Made by a program: the position numbers and the translations under genes. Shown here in pieces: positions 24,161-38,000 of a stretch of DNA of 64,000 bases (position 1 is the first letter of the stretch; each line of letters begins with the position of its first letter). The DNA comes from Saxidomus purpurata (Eukaryota > Mollusca > Bivalvia > Venerida > Veneridae): NCBI GenBank assembly GCA_022818135.1, contig JAFMSR010000002.1, positions 28,620,327-28,684,326 of the forward strand. The letters are read 5' to 3'. The notes below the pieces were generated by a model. It searched no databases, was not told the origin of the DNA, and saw nothing but the letters and a program-made list of their open reading frames with translations.

Positions 24161-24270
24161 CCTCCTTGTTATTGAGAAGAAGATTGTTACAGTCTTTTCC
24201 TTTCTGTTGCCATGGCAACCAGAGTGCTGCATGGAATGGAATGATCTGAACACCTTTGGTAGAGCTTCAT
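24120..24270 (-). repeat. Inverted relative of the 54-kb repeat, with X-box
   Basis: Reverse-complemented, this matches 54005-54110: 'ATGCAG..CTCTGGTTGC.ATGGCAAC', 'AATCTTCTTCTC', 'AAG..GGCCTAGAGCTTAGATATTTGGCAT'. It contains the palindrome GTTGCCATGGCAAC at 24206-24219. Confidence 0.65.
24206..24219. promoter_or_regulatory. Perfect RFX X-box palindrome
   Basis: GTTGCCATGGCAAC is the full-consensus binding site of RFX factors, which drive ciliary genes. It sits inside a dispersed repeat rather than next to an identified start site, so function is unproven. Confidence 0.5.
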
Positions 24271-24292
24271 GCAAGAAACATCCCTGCCAAGT

Positions 24293-24577
24293 TTCTTGAA
24301 TTTTCAAGTTGAATTTACATCCTAGAATCTTGAATTTTCAACTGTTTTGAATTTTCAACCTAAATTTAGTAATTTGAATTTTCAGCTTAGTAAGTTGAAT
24401 TTTCAACATAGTATCTTGAATTTGCAACTTAGTATCTTGAATTTTCAATTTAGTTAGTTAAATTTTCAACTTAGCATCTTGAATTTTCAACTTCGTATCT
24501 TGAATTTTCAACATAGTTTCTTGAATTTTCAACATAGTATCTTGAATTTTCAACTTAGTATCTTCAAATTTCAATAT
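24293..24577. repeat. Tandem array of a 21-bp-type TTGAATTTTCAAC unit
   Basis: More than ten copies of 'ATCTTGAATTTTCAACTTAGT' with small changes. Each unit contains the near-palindrome TTGAATTTTCAA. Confidence 0.9.
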
Positions 24578-24585
24578 GGTTATGT

Positions 24586-25180
24586 TGAAACAAGAGGCCC
24601 AAAAGGGCAAGTATTGCTCTACTTGTCTTTCTGACTGGATTGTTCTGAGTAAGTTTTGTGAAAATCTTTTGCAATGTTACCAAGGAAAAGCTTACAGAGT
24701 TCACTGTGATCTTGACCAACTGACCCCAAAAACAGTAGGGATCATCTACTTAGTAAGACCAATCATCCTATGACGTTCGAAGACTGTAGGTAATGGAGAT
24801 CTTAAGATATTGAGTGGAAAAGATCTCAGGGGGAAAATTTCAAAGTTCGGGTCACTGTGACCTTGACCCACTAACCCAAAAATCGATAAGGACCATCTAC
24901 ATGTAACAGGGAACCTTCTGTGCAAGTTTGATGAAAGTTGAAAGAAAACTGTGACCCGTCGAGCATTTTCAAGGAAAATCTAACAGAGGTCACTGTGATC
25001 TTGACCCACTGACCCTAAAAACAGTAGGGATCATCTTCTCAGTAAGACCAATCATCCTATGACGTTTCAAGAATGTAGGTGATGGAGATCTTAAGATATT
25101 GAGTGGAAAAGATTTTCAAAATTCGGGTCACTGTGACTTTGACCTTTGACCCACTTGTTACACTCGTACTTTCCAGGGAT
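24586..25180. repeat. GTCACTGTGACCTTGACC dispersed repeat, two units
   Basis: Begins AACAAGAGGCCCAAAAGGGC. It contains two copies of a module with 'CCCCAAAAACAGTAGGGATCATCT', 'AGACCAATCATCCTATGACG' and 'GGAGATCTTAAGATATTGAG', at about 24712-24850 and 25010-25140. Related copies lie at 26140-26820. Confidence 0.75.
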
Positions 25181-25439
25181 GGTTCTTATGTCCTCAGAAA
25201 TGAGCAGAGGTCGTGAATAACTTTATATTCTTTTAATACTCTGTAGATTTATATAATAATCCATGACATCGTGTAAGACTATTAAATTTACACTAAATGT
25301 ACAACATCAGAAGTTTCCTGTAGAAATCATTCTTGGCTCTGAAATATATATTAATACAGTCCTTACTACATTGTACAAGCTTCAATGCAAGAAGATAATT
25401 AAAGAATGAATTATTTGATTTTCATACAAATAATACATC

Positions 25440-25860
25440 TTATACTTATATTATAGTGTCATAGCTCAGTGGTCAAAAATCTTAAAAGTATTTAAAACAT
25501 AAAATAGACATGGAAGAATATACATGTCTTCCCCTGGTAAATAACATACAGTTTGGAGCGACAATCAAAAACGTCAAACTCACCAGATTTCTGGAATCTG
25601 TAAGCACCTGACACTCCCAGGACTCTCGTACAAACATTCTGTGCTGGATGCTGTGCATGGAACTGTTAATAAGAAAATGTTTGATAAAAACATGCATGTT
25701 ACAACTGGAAAGATATTGTAGAAAATAGAAGACTTTGCATTGCGACCGCCATCTTGTAAAATAAATCACTTGCCAAAATGCGAGCTTTACGAATGCCAAA
25801 TTACAAATCTAATAAAGTTATATCATTTCAGCAAACCATAATATACCTTTGAAGTTCTGA
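25440..25860 (-). promoter_or_regulatory. Possible promoter or first exon of an unidentified - strand gene
   Basis: On the - strand, CAAGATGGCGGTC (about 25742-25754) matches a YY1 site positioned around an ATG, an arrangement common at animal transcription starts. The frame there soon meets a stop. A downstream segment between TTATTAACAG and CTGGTGAGTT (about 25580-25665) looks like an exon, but the two do not join convincingly and no family is recognised. Confidence 0.25.
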
Positions 25861-26139
25861 AGGACTAATGACAAAGACCCCAACGGTCAAGACACCTTGC
25901 AATATCAACTGAACCTTCAACCTTCTAACACATGTTTTCAACTGAAGCTTACCGCGCTTCGTGTTGAAAAGTACTCACCAACTCTCGTATCGGACAAAAC
26001 GAGACTTGCCCCAAAATGCATAAATAAAACAGAAAGCATAAATAAAACAAAGAGGAACCAAACGGGGATAAACTGAAAGAGGCGAACAGTAGGGAAAATA
26101 ATACGAAGTAGTCAATATGACTAATTACTTAAAATATTG

Positions 26140-26830
26140 ACCCTGCTACACACTGACCCCAAAAACGATAGGAATTATCTACCCAGTAAGATCAATCATC
26201 CTAGGAAGTTTGAAGACTGTGGGTCAAAAACATCTCAGGGGAAAAATTTCAAAGTTCGGTCACTGTGACCTTGACCCACTAACCCAAAAATCGATAGGCA
26301 CCATCTACATGTTACAGGGAACCTTCTGAGCAAGTTAGATGAAAGTTGAAAGAAAACTGTGACCCGTCGAACATTTTCAAGGAAAATCTAACAGAGGTCA
26401 CTGTGACCTTGACCTTTGACCCCAAAAACATTAGGGATCATCTACATGTTACAGGGAACCTTCTGAACAAGTTAGATGAAAGTTGAAAGAAAACTGTGAC
26501 CCTTAGAGCGTTATCAAGGAAAATCTAACGGAGGTCACTGTGACCTTGACCTTTGAAACACTTACCCCGAAAGCAATAGGGATCATCTACATATTGCAGG
26601 GAACTTTCTGAGCAAGTTTGATAAAAGTTAAATGAAAATTGTGACCTGTAGAATGTTTCAAGGAATTGCTATTCGAGGTCACCGTGACCTTGACCTTTGT
26701 CTCACTGAACCCAAAAACATTAGGGAACATCTATAGGTTGCAGTGATCCTTATCAGCAAGTTTCATCAAAGTCAAATGAATAATGCGAAGTTAACAGACG
26801 GATGGACAGACGGACGTTCTAACTAAATGG
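26140..26830. repeat. GTCACTGTGACCTTGACC dispersed repeat, about four units
   Basis: Four units of roughly 120-130 bp share 'CCCAAAAACATTAGGGATCATCTACATGTTACAGGGAACC', 'AGCAAGTT.GATGAAAGTTGAAAGAAAACTGTGACC' and 'GAGGTCACTGTGACC'. It ends in the 'GACGGATGGACAGACGGACG' tract typical of this repeat class. Confidence 0.8.
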
Positions 26831-27149
26831 TACTTAAGTGGCTATGTAATGTATTTCAAGAATTTATGTGTCTAATTTTAGCCATGTAACAGAAATTTTT
26901 AGCCACATAAATGCCAATTATCCTACGGAGTTGGAATTGTTATCTGTGGACAGTTTAGCCACATAAGTACCTACTTGCAAGAGCAGACAAACCACCATTG
27001 CATCAGCTCCGCTTTAGTATGATCCCCTTAAATACTATGTTCAAGTTTTCAATCAGTCCTATTGGTCGTTATTCAGGTTTAGCAGTATGTTAGATCCATG
27101 TATAATGCATCAAGAAAAAACATATTTTTCCCTTTTTTATACTAAGTTC

Positions 27150-27335
27150 TTACAACTTGAATTCATCACTCCCGAGGCTCATTCCAGATGAAATCAACCT
27201 GGAAGAGAGAGAGGCGATGTGGAATTATTTGTGTCTTGCCTAAGGACACTACCAACATGGCTATGGTAGGGATTGAACCCAGGGCCCTTCGATCCGGAGG
27301 CGAACACGCTACCACTGCGCCACAGCAGCTCAACT
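27150..27335 (-). repeat. tRNA-derived SINE-like copy
   Basis: Same module order as 11762-11935: GGAATCAACCTGGAAGAG-type body, GTCTTGCCTAAGGACACTACC, then on the - strand a B box in 'CCCTGGGTTCAATCCC' and an A box in 'GGCGCAGTGGTAGCGTG'. Confidence 0.75.
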
Positions 27336-28986
27336 TTTTTCCCTTAAAACAGATGAATATACTCATTCAAGAACACTAAAGATTGGCAAGAATATTATTT
27401 TTCATACTAGTACATGTACCATGCATTGACTTTCAATAAAGGACTATGAAAAAAACATTCATGATTTTTGTAGGTATGGAGTGGTGCTTTACGGCCATGA
27501 AAGTTATCCCTTGCTTGCTTACATAATTTAAATCTGTTTCTAAAGAGCAACAAGTTGTAAATATTCTGCTTGGATAAGTTACAATGAACTAATAAAGACA
27601 AAACACTAGTGGTACTTTAATATTTTCATTTAATTTTCAAAATAATTATAAATTAACATTTCAAATTCATAATAGTGAAAATAAAACATAATATCTCTAC
27701 TAGTGTCAAAACTGCTTTGTGCTTGAAATCTAGACATCATTCCCTCTACATTTAGTTTCTCAACACTTTCCTTACTTCAATATACTCTTGAAATGTGTCT
27801 CCATCTAAACAACTCAAGATACACAAAATTGATTGACATTACCCATTTTTCAGTACAGTCAAACCTGTGAACAATGACTGCTGGCCATTAGAAGCTACGG
27901 AGTTATTTATAGACAAATGGTATCTACCGTATAAAAAGGTAAAAAGGTGTTTTTAAAAAAGATCCATGGTGCTTTTTTCTCTCTTTCCCTGTGCATGACT
28001 GCATGGCCCTCATACACAGTTATATAGTCTTCACTTAGCAGTGGTATTAATTGCAGGTCTTAATGTGTCTCAGGTGAGTCTCAAGGTATCAAATATAATC
28101 TACAGATGACAACGATCTGGAGAGATGTTTCTCACATATGTCACTCGTCTCATATAAAAATCAACTTTTGTCAAATAAAATGATATTTTTGATCATATTT
28201 TTTTGGGGTAAAACCCTCAAAAAAATTATTCATCGGTGACAAACTGTTTGTTACTATTAAATCAAGTAACGCTTTAGCCTCGTTATTTTTTGAGGGCCAT
28301 CACCCTTTAAAACAAAATGTATCAAAGTTTAAATACCAGGACACCAAGAAAAAGTATCTCTTATTTTACCACGAAAGATTTCTTACCGAGGGAAATGACC
28401 TTTATTTGTAGCAAAACCTAGAGCTTTCTTTTTGAATCGATTTGTACATGTTAGAATTATAGTGCAGTATTTATTTTCAATGATATTGCCAAAAATAAGA
28501 TAGGCTTTCTGGCAAGATGATAATTTTAATACGAAAAAAGGGCATATGTCAGCATTGTTTTAGAGTGAATAGAACATGATTCTATCATTATCCTATTGGT
28601 AAATTTATTTTTCTACATGAGTAAATTCAAAGTGATCCTGGGACTTTAAGTAAAACATTCACAAGTCAACATTTTATGGCAGTGCACCTTCTACTCAGGG
28701 TATAGCAATACTTAGAATGAAATCCAGCAAACCAGAATGGTACGTTTCAGGCTTTGAAATTGTTGCAAAACTCACCAGATCAGAAGTAAAGTAATTCTGA
28801 AGTATCTAGGCCCTAAATTCTATGTGCTAGACCAGTGCCTATACCCTCTGTGATAAGACACTAGCTACTATCTATCTCACTACCTGAAGCTAACAAACTG
28901 GAAGCAATTTGTTTTGTTTTGCATCCTCTATTCCATCACAATAAAATATAGCGTAGTATGATTAAACACTTAGGTCCGTACAACTG
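27336..28986. other. 3' flank of CCDC57
   Basis: Includes the probable 3' UTR next to 28986. On the - strand AATAAA hexamers occur at 28470-28475 and 28401-28406, about 510-590 bases past the stop. No separate gene recognised. Confidence 0.4.
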
Positions 28987-31900
28987 CTATCTTGCAGTTC
29001 TATCATCTTTGATATTATAGTTTCTGACAGTTGGCTGTTTATGCTGTACTTTTTTAAACACTTTTCCCGATGCTTTGTCTGATAATTTCTTTTCAAACTT
29101 TTGTCGTTGCTGTCCTGTTCGATTACCCGAGAGATATAAACTGTCTTTCGTATTTTCACCAGAGTCATAATTCTCATCTGAAATCAAGGTTTACAATCAG
29201 GTATTACTTCATGTACATTGAATAATGATCAGTTATGCTATTTTCACACATTGTTAAACCTCTTATTTATAAACTAAAGTAATATAAATATATTGATAAA
29301 AGGATAAAAGTAATGTCCCTGACATTTCAAAATCTAAAAACTTTTAACTACATTTAGCGGGTTAAACTAGAGCTGCACTGGAAGTGATTAAGACCCCCAC
29401 GTATGCAATAGTCACTATGGCACTGAAGTACTCTATGGCACTGTCGAATACTGTAGTACTCTATCCTTCTGATTACTACTGTTACACAGTAGTACTCTAT
29501 AATATGTCCAGTTATGTAGTATAGACAATTATTGTAATGCAGTATATAGGACTATATTTAAAGATTTTTCTTATTCTAAAAACAGTGGCCCCATGTGTGT
29601 ACTTGACCGGAACCATTTTCTGTTTTTTGGAAGGGGACAGTGCAAGAAAGCTACAGAGCAAGTTTAGTGACATTCCATACACTAGTTCATGAGAAGATAT
29701 TCTAGTTTTAGTAAAAGCGGCCCCTGTGTGTACTGGATCAGAATCATTTCCTGTTTTTTGAAAGGGGACAATACAAGGATGCTTCAAGCAAGTTTAGTGA
29801 CATTAAATCCATTAGTTCACGAGAAGTTGTTAAAAGGTTTTTAGTAACAACTAGACCAAAACCATTTCCTGCTATTTTAAAGGGGACAATAGAAGAATGC
29901 AACAGAGCAAGTTTGGTGACATTCCAACCAGTGGTTCATGAGAAGAAGGCGTTTAAAGGTAATTCTATTTTTAATAACAGCTGCCCATGCACTGGACCTG
30001 AACCATTTCCTATTCTTTTAAAGGGGTCAGTGCAAGGATGCTAAAGAGCAAGTTTAGTAAAAAAATCAACAGTCATGTGTTTTCTGAGTAATACTTGAAT
30101 TTGTGTAAGATTGGACAGAATAAGACAGACTGGATGGGACAATATGCTTGATTCTTTACTATTTCAAATGGGGGTATAATATTCAGCAGACAACTCGATA
30201 GTTATACTGATATAATTGTACCTTGAAACGAACGTCTGTTTGGACTTGCGAGTCTTGGTGTTGGAGATGGCCTAGCTTCCTCAAGCATTTTCCATACTTC
30301 CTGTAATGATTCTCCACCCATGGAAGACATACTCATCATCAAATGAGATCTGACTGTATCAGGTGCACTACGCATTGAAGCCACAGTCTCTCCGCCCTCT
30401 GTATTCATACTTGCACGCACATCAACCTCTGTATCCATGGCTGCAAAAATAATGAATGTTGTAAGAACACTTAACAAGGTTATTTGTTTCTGTTACATGT
30501 CTATACATGAAACTAATAGTCCCACACCAATTCATTTTCAAATTGTCTGCCAAAAAAACATCAGGCTTTTAATTTGAAAATCATAACTTGTACCTTTCGT
30601 AAAAGGGCATTCTTGACCTTTGGAAGATTAGAACCTGTCCACTAAGAGTTGAGCAGCTGACATTTCAATATTTACTGCAACCAATCCACTTTTACACTGT
30701 ACATTTAAATATGTCAAAGTGCTTAGAAAATCACTTCTAACTTCTACCCAGGTTTATTGCTTGTTCTAATAGTCTTCTAAGATTATGGGCTGTCTTGAAG
30801 TTAAAATTTTTGTCACAGACCCTTGGGTTAAGTAGAGCAATTCTGGCCCAAAAGTGTATCTTGTAATCATTTTCTTTGCATATTCACATATATATAATAC
30901 ATGTATTATGAAATCCTGTATAAATACGCTGAACAGGTTTATATAGAGAATCAAACAATACATTTAACAAATATCATTTTCACTATATGGTTTAAAAAAG
31001 AGAGGGTTTTGTTTGTGGTTGCACCCATAAAAGGCAGAGGTATGACCTTCAACTAATGAAAATCGGGATATTTTAGATTGTGTTGTGTTTAACTCCCAAC
31101 AGTGTATGATCTAGGCTCATGCAACCTTATACATATGGCTGCATTATTCAGGGTGCTAATTGTTGAACCTGAAGTTTTATTTGTGGTTGTGCTCATCAAA
31201 GGTGTCGTTATGACCCTTGAAGTAGTGGAAATGGGTAATTGTCACATTGTGTAGCTCCAAAAGCATTGACCTAGAGTCATGAAACCTTACAGTAATGGTG
31301 ATGAAACATAAAGTTGTGCATCTCGGGTTTTCTTTGTGGCTACGTCTAGTAAAGGTGGCGTTTTGGCTTAAAACGGGGGCATATGTGTTCTACAGGCACA
31401 TTTCATAAAATTTCTAGTTAAAAGTTTTCTTGAATGAACCGTAAATCTTTAGATGCCAATCCAGCCAAAATAAAATATGAATTTGATAATACACAAACTT
31501 ACAGTCTCTAACAGTTGATGCTTTCTTTAAGATAGAGGATGGTCTGTACTGGTCTGTGTCGAGTTCACTGGAGTCTCTGCCTTTAACTGGGCCCTGGTAC
31601 TTTTGAGCATACTGCAGTTGCTTTTGAATAGAACAAGGTAAAGTTTAATAACATGTGTACCAGAATTCACATAGATTTATCATAGCTGAATTATAAAGAA
31701 TGCTTGAAGGTTTTTTATATACAAGATTATTAGTGCTTACTTTAAAAACCAGGTAGACAGCTTTTTAAGCCTGATGAGAAGGTGAGGTCATCAGACGACT
31801 AATTTAACATTATTTAATGATGTAACTAATTAGCAAATTAATAAAAATCGATTTTTATACAAAACAACTGTTTGAGTTTATGATAAACTTTTCAAAACAC

Positions 31901-34900
31901 CACTGACATCTTACATTTAGCACTCTCAACATTGGTATTCCAGTTTAATTCTACAATAAGAATGAAGTTAACAAAAAATCAGTTTGCCAAATATTGATCT
32001 GTACCAATCATAAATCATTATGTGGTGTCATGGTTATGGACTTTTTATAAAAAGGGGAGAGGATGTGCAGGCAGCGGTATAGCTCAGTCCGCTGTAGAGC
32101 ATTAGCCCTGTAAAAGAATGGTCTTGGATTCGAATCCAGGTCTGGCTGCACATTTTTCTCACTCTACCACAACAGAATCTCAAAACAAAATACTCCAATG
32201 TGCAAGTGTCTCTTGATTTTGGCAATCCCATTCCTATCTCAGTTTGCCACTGGCTGTTTTCTACTTGAAAAACAAACAACAAACCTGTCTTGTTAGCTGA
32301 TACTGCAGTTTTTCTAGCTGATTAAGTTTACTCATAAACTGCTCAGAATGAGGCTCTAATTGTGTCATGTGATCAGAATCCTCTTCTCTGATTGGTGGTT
32401 GTAAAGGTCGCAGAGGTCTCTTTGAACTGGGTGCTGCAGATCGTATTTCAACACCTGAATGAAAAGGATTTCAAGGTATGGGTTTGAACCATTTCTGAAG
32501 AAAAATACTGAGCTTTGTGGCTTGTAAATCAATCTACATCATTTGCAACTACATGTGTTATCAATCCATAATTATAACCTATGCAATTACATAGTTAACT
32601 GTCTTTCTGGGGTTACACTATCTGTACAGTATGTGACATTGTAGGTGTATATATAATGTATTGACATTGCACTGATTGACCCTCTTGCCTTCTGCATTGA
32701 TAAGCTAATGCATACCTTTTATTCTTGATTGTAAAACTAATTCCTACTTATATGCCCTTATTAGCCCTACTAAATTGTAAAGCTGATATTCTTGATTAGC
32801 CCTCCAGGACTGTAAAACTAATGCCTCCTGACTAACCCACTTAGGCCAATAATATAACACTTGCCATAAAATGCAAAATGCAACAACATGTATACCTGAC
32901 TTCTTCAATTCAGCTCTCAGCTTATTTCCCATCTCTAACAACTGCTGTTTTTCTTTTGCCAGTTCTGTTATTTTCTTAGCAGCATTTCTGAGCTTCTGCT
33001 GTAGGGATTGTACCTGGGACCCTTTACTCTGACCCTGATTTTCATCCCCTTGGTTGATGGGCGTCATAAATTCTGCACCCTGCTTTTTAAGGCTCATAAT
33101 CTCGCCTTGGAGTTGTTGAATAAGTAGCTCCTAGAATTTGAATAACAAAACCGTAACATGCAAAGTAATATCTTAATATTATTACATGATTTGTAAGAAG
33201 AGTGTGCTCACTATCTGATTATTTTGAAATCAGATCAGAAGGACATGACATTGTGATCTGCACATAAATTGGGCTATGTGGATTGTGGAGTTAATATCTA
33301 TGACACTACATCATATTATAAGAAAATCTTCTACAATATAAAATGTCTCATTTTGCATCTGACGTTCATAAAAATCTGGTTAAAAGGTACGTTTTGAAGT
33401 TTATAATAAGAACAAGACATAGCCTGAACAGAAATCGGGCCAGGTTGAGTGATACATGTAAGCACATCATATTAGCAAAACATTGTTCACAGGATTCACT
33501 AATGATTTGATTTTCATAAAACCGGACCTTATTATTTAGAGCAAACATGATCTATAAAGTTAGAATGATGATTTTTTTTGTTAGTGTGACTAAGAAGTCA
33601 CTTTTAATTTAGAGGAATAATTAATGATTCTCTCTAAAAATAAAAGATGGACAAGTCCATTTTACTTTGAAATTCATTCAGCAGGTTGGGGATTAAACCA
33701 ACAGATAAATGAATCATGGTGATTACAGCTTACCTGAGCACCATAATTAATGCCAGGTCTTTTCTCCGCCAGCTGAAGTTTCAATCCCGACAGCTGAAAA
33801 AATTTTAGTTATTTTAAATAGGTCAGTAACTTAAAAACATTTCCATCAAGGACAAAACCATGCCTAAAGAAGCATTAATATGAATACTTTTTATTCTTCA
33901 AACCTTTTATTTGAATGCTCATATTTTTGCAAAGCCCCTTTTTATACTAGAATACTCCTTTTCTCTAGAATGATCCTATATGCCAGATGCTACTATTTAT
34001 TGCTTGAATGCTCATTTTTATGCTATAATACTCCCTTTTATGCTAAATGCTCCTTTTGGATTGAATCCTTTTTATGCTAATGCCCCTTTTTGGCTAGAAT
34101 GCTCCTTTTTATGCTAAAATGCTCCTTTTCAATGCTGCTAGAACTACTCCTTTTTTATAGCGTGTAGAACATGTATCCTTTTGTTATGCCTAGTTAAATT
34201 ACTTCAGTTATCTGCATCTAGTTCACTGAACCATTATTGCTAGGAAGACCACTATCAGAGCTATCCTACTTTCCCTTTTTATGCAATAAGAATAAGCACC
34301 TGGGACCTATGACCCTTAATATGAAGGTTTTAGGGCCTGCTACAAATAGCTCCTATACATTATATTATTGCTAAAATAATTCGATGAAACATAGCCTGTA
34401 TACCATTTATACAGCTTTAATTTAGCTACCCTTTCAATCTGCGGGAGACCGTAGTGCCCTTGACAGGTACTCTTAATCTTTTAAAACAACTTTTTTGACC
34501 AACTAGAGTGCCTATTGAACAATGTAGCTAGTCAGCTAAATCTTTTTTCAGGTTTGATGCCTATTTAAATAGTACATCAATTATCTAGCAGTCTGGCAGT
34601 TTGCTGAAGCCCACTCATTCCTATTCGTAGACTTGACACTCTGTCTGACTGCTATCCTCCGAGGTCTAGTAAGCTCATGCTCCACCTGCTTCTCCCTTGC
34701 TGAAAAAAGTAGTCATTTTAGAATAATACAAGTGACTGGGAATGTCACAAACCAGGTTTTCATTTTCCCTGCCAATCCACAAAGTGTTTTAAAGTGAGGA
34801 GATATACATAATGTGAAAAAAAACCAAGGTATTGTTCTATATATTACATGTATAAAAAAGAAAAGGGCATTATCCAAGTAAAATTGATCCAAACACAAAA

Positions 34901-35028
34901 CCCAGAATGAAGAGGGCACTTGAAGACAACTGGTAATATGATTTAAATATCATGACATTTGGAGGAATTGGGCTGGTGACAGTATTACAGATCATATGTA
35001 AAAAAGAAAAAGGGCCATAATTCAGGCA

Positions 35029-35060
<32 letters not shown>

Positions 35061-38000
35061 CGCTCTGTGTCCAGTTTAACCGCTGGTCATGAGAAGCTTT
35101 GTATCTTTGTAAAAATACTCCAAAGTATACGGTGGTAATTTAATCAAAAATAGACAATTACGGCTGCCCTTTTAATAACAGAGTATCAGCTATATAGACT
35201 TAAAGGCGAAGATGTATACACGGACGGTTACGGAAAGGGTAAACATTATATATTCAAAATTCTTAGTTCACAATTTGTCCCGAAAGCTTGGTTGAAATCC
35301 TCTTGAGAAATTAGGTTGCACACAGAAGAGTATTTCTCTATATATATATTCATTGGAAAAAACAAAGGCCCATTTCTTGTCAAATGATCAAATGGCAAAG
35401 CCCCGCAATTGCGCCAGGCACTTGGTGACAACAATTCTGTGAAAGTTTGGTTGAAATCCCTTAGAAGTGTAAAGGAGTTGCGCACAGAAGATTACATGTG
35501 AAAAAAAAAGGGCCATAATTCTGTCAAAATGACCAAATCAGAAAACCTGCAATCATGCTCCACCTGCTACTTCTGCGAAAGTTTGCTTGAAACCGTTGAG
35601 AAAATGTAGAAGTGTTTCGCACAGAAAATTTCTAGAAAAATACAAAGGGCCATAACTCTGTCAAATAAAATCCCCAAACCCCGACAAATGCATGAGCAAG
35701 TTTGATTGCATATTAACTGTGAAAATTGGGGTTGCGCACAGAAGAAATTGTTTACGCCCGCCCGCCCGCCGACATACCCCAATCTAATAACCAGGATTTT
35801 TCCTTCGGAAAACCTGGTTAACAATACACTAAAGAGAAATGCATGAGCATTTGATTGCATATTAACTGGAAAAAGTTCTTATTTTTACTTGAATACTCAC
35901 TGATATATAACACTTGGAAGGTTACATGTAGTTATCTCATAAGTGCAACAAGGTTATCACTCCAATATAATCTTGGCATATGACTCTGTTTGCACTAATG
36001 AAACCTTATATGCCTACAAATAGACTAAAATGACTGATTTTTGAGTTTTTGCACACATACCTCTTCAATGCAATTTCCCATTACCAAGGACCAACAAAAA
36101 CCTTAAGATTGTACATTGTATCTCTCTGTGGTACAAATTACATGTACTGGTACGTTAAAATCTGGTTGAAATTGAATCCAAATTGATACAGGTATTCTCA
36201 TGAACTTGGTGAAAGCCAGATGGCTTATCACAACATCTCTCATAATCTTAAAGTAAAATGTACTTTGTAAACTTAAAACATCCTGATTATGAACTGCAGT
36301 CCTCAAATCTTTATTTCATTCATAATGCCACTAGATGATGTCATAAGAAAATGTTCAGAGCTTACCAGTTTCTTGTTATTTTCAATTGTTTTCTCTTGAA
36401 ACAAAATATGGGCCTGCTGTTTCTTCACCTGAGCAGATAAGTCAACTTTCTCTCCCCTCAATGCACCTGCAAACAAACACAGGAACTCAAAGTGAGAAAT
36501 TACCAAACACAAACGAAGATGATGTATCGCTGGAAGTTATATGCTTTAAATAAACTATAACATACATCGTACATGCAATTGTCATACTTTGAGGGATAAA
36601 AGGTCGGCACCATCTAAGTGGTATCCTTTGAATAACAGAAATTAAGCCTGTACTATCTTTTCCAAGCATATCATCATGGCAACAGATATTTAAATTCATA
36701 TTTTATTTGCTGACTTTGACCAGTTGGTTCATATTTAAATTACTGTATACACATAAACCATTTTAAAGCATAGTATGCAATGATACACAATGCATTTGCT
36801 TGTATGACCATGTAATTGTACATAAAGCGTATACACCGAAATCTATCTAGTACATATGTATCTCATCTTCTCTTATCTTTAGCAGCTTATCTGTGTTCAA
36901 CACGATTTGAACTCTTACCAATCATTTCATTTAATGACTGTATGTGATTTTTGACGAGGATGTTGTCCTTTACTTCTGACAGCACTTCCTTTTCATCGGC
37001 TGGGGCAGGTGGCGCTACACGACCAAAACGCCGTGAAACATCAGCTTCCTGCTCTAATTCACGATTTTTTTGACGAAGATTTCTGCATTCCTTTTCGAGA
37101 CTTGTTATATAATCTGAAAATAGTGATGTTGGTGATGATGTACAACTTTATATGAAATGACTGGCATAATACATCGTCAGGATACGTACTTGCAGCCTAA
37201 TCATGATCTGCCCTGTTCACTATTCAAAAGCCAAAATTAAATTGAGCACCCTTCTGAGCAAGTAAAGGTAAGACAAACAAGTCCATCTTAAGAGTTAAAA
37301 GGTCAATTTACTCACCTTCCGAGCATGTGCCATCATTCTGTAATTCTACATTACTAGCAGGTATCTCATGTCCCAGTTGTTCCATCTGACTTCGCATTTC
37401 CTTTATCACCATCTGTAGTTAAAAAATAACATTCACTCTCTATCCCATCAAGTAGAAGCAAGATACCCGCAACAATAAGAAAGCAATTAATTTCTGACAC
37501 AAGTCATAGTTTCGGGTAGAAAAAACTATAAATGATAAGTGAAGATCTTTCCGATTTTTTTTCTATTTTTAGAAACGATTACCTTGACCTTTCACCTAAG
37601 CACTTCAAATAAATGCTAAAAATTATTCTTGAAGAAGTATTTCAAAGCAAAAATTCTTTGTAGTCATCACATAATCAATCCTCACTAATATAGATATGTG
37701 AAATATTGTTACCTTCAAGTTTGCATTTTGTTCTCGGAGCTGATGAACCTCTTCTTCTGATGCCATTGACTCATCTAATTTTATCTGAAATTTAGATGTA
37801 ACTTGACTGTTTGTGACTGAATAAGGCATCAAACAAAATCAAAGCACTGCAATCACACTGAAATCAAAAAATCCACTACATTCAAGATAATGGCGCGAGG
37901 GCCTAAACAAAATTCTTGAAGTAATGCAGCGATTTATTATATTGATAGGAGCATGTTAACTGTCTACCATTATAAGCTCTGACACTATTAAAAACAATTG

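Noticed and set aside
31764..31800. Third hammerhead (CCTGATGAG near 31770)
   Set aside because: CTGATGA pairs with the downstream TCATCAG as a simple hairpin; there is no GAAA box in position.
32066..32160. Functional tRNA gene
   Set aside because: A and B boxes are present, but the anticodon stem is poor, the T loop is short and the acceptor is only partly paired.
34610..34705. Extra CCDC57 exon between exons 15 and 16
   Set aside because: An acceptor-like TTTTTTCAG and a charged frame (EKQVEHELTRPRR) exist on the - strand, but the phase does not fit and no good donor follows; the model is already in frame without it.
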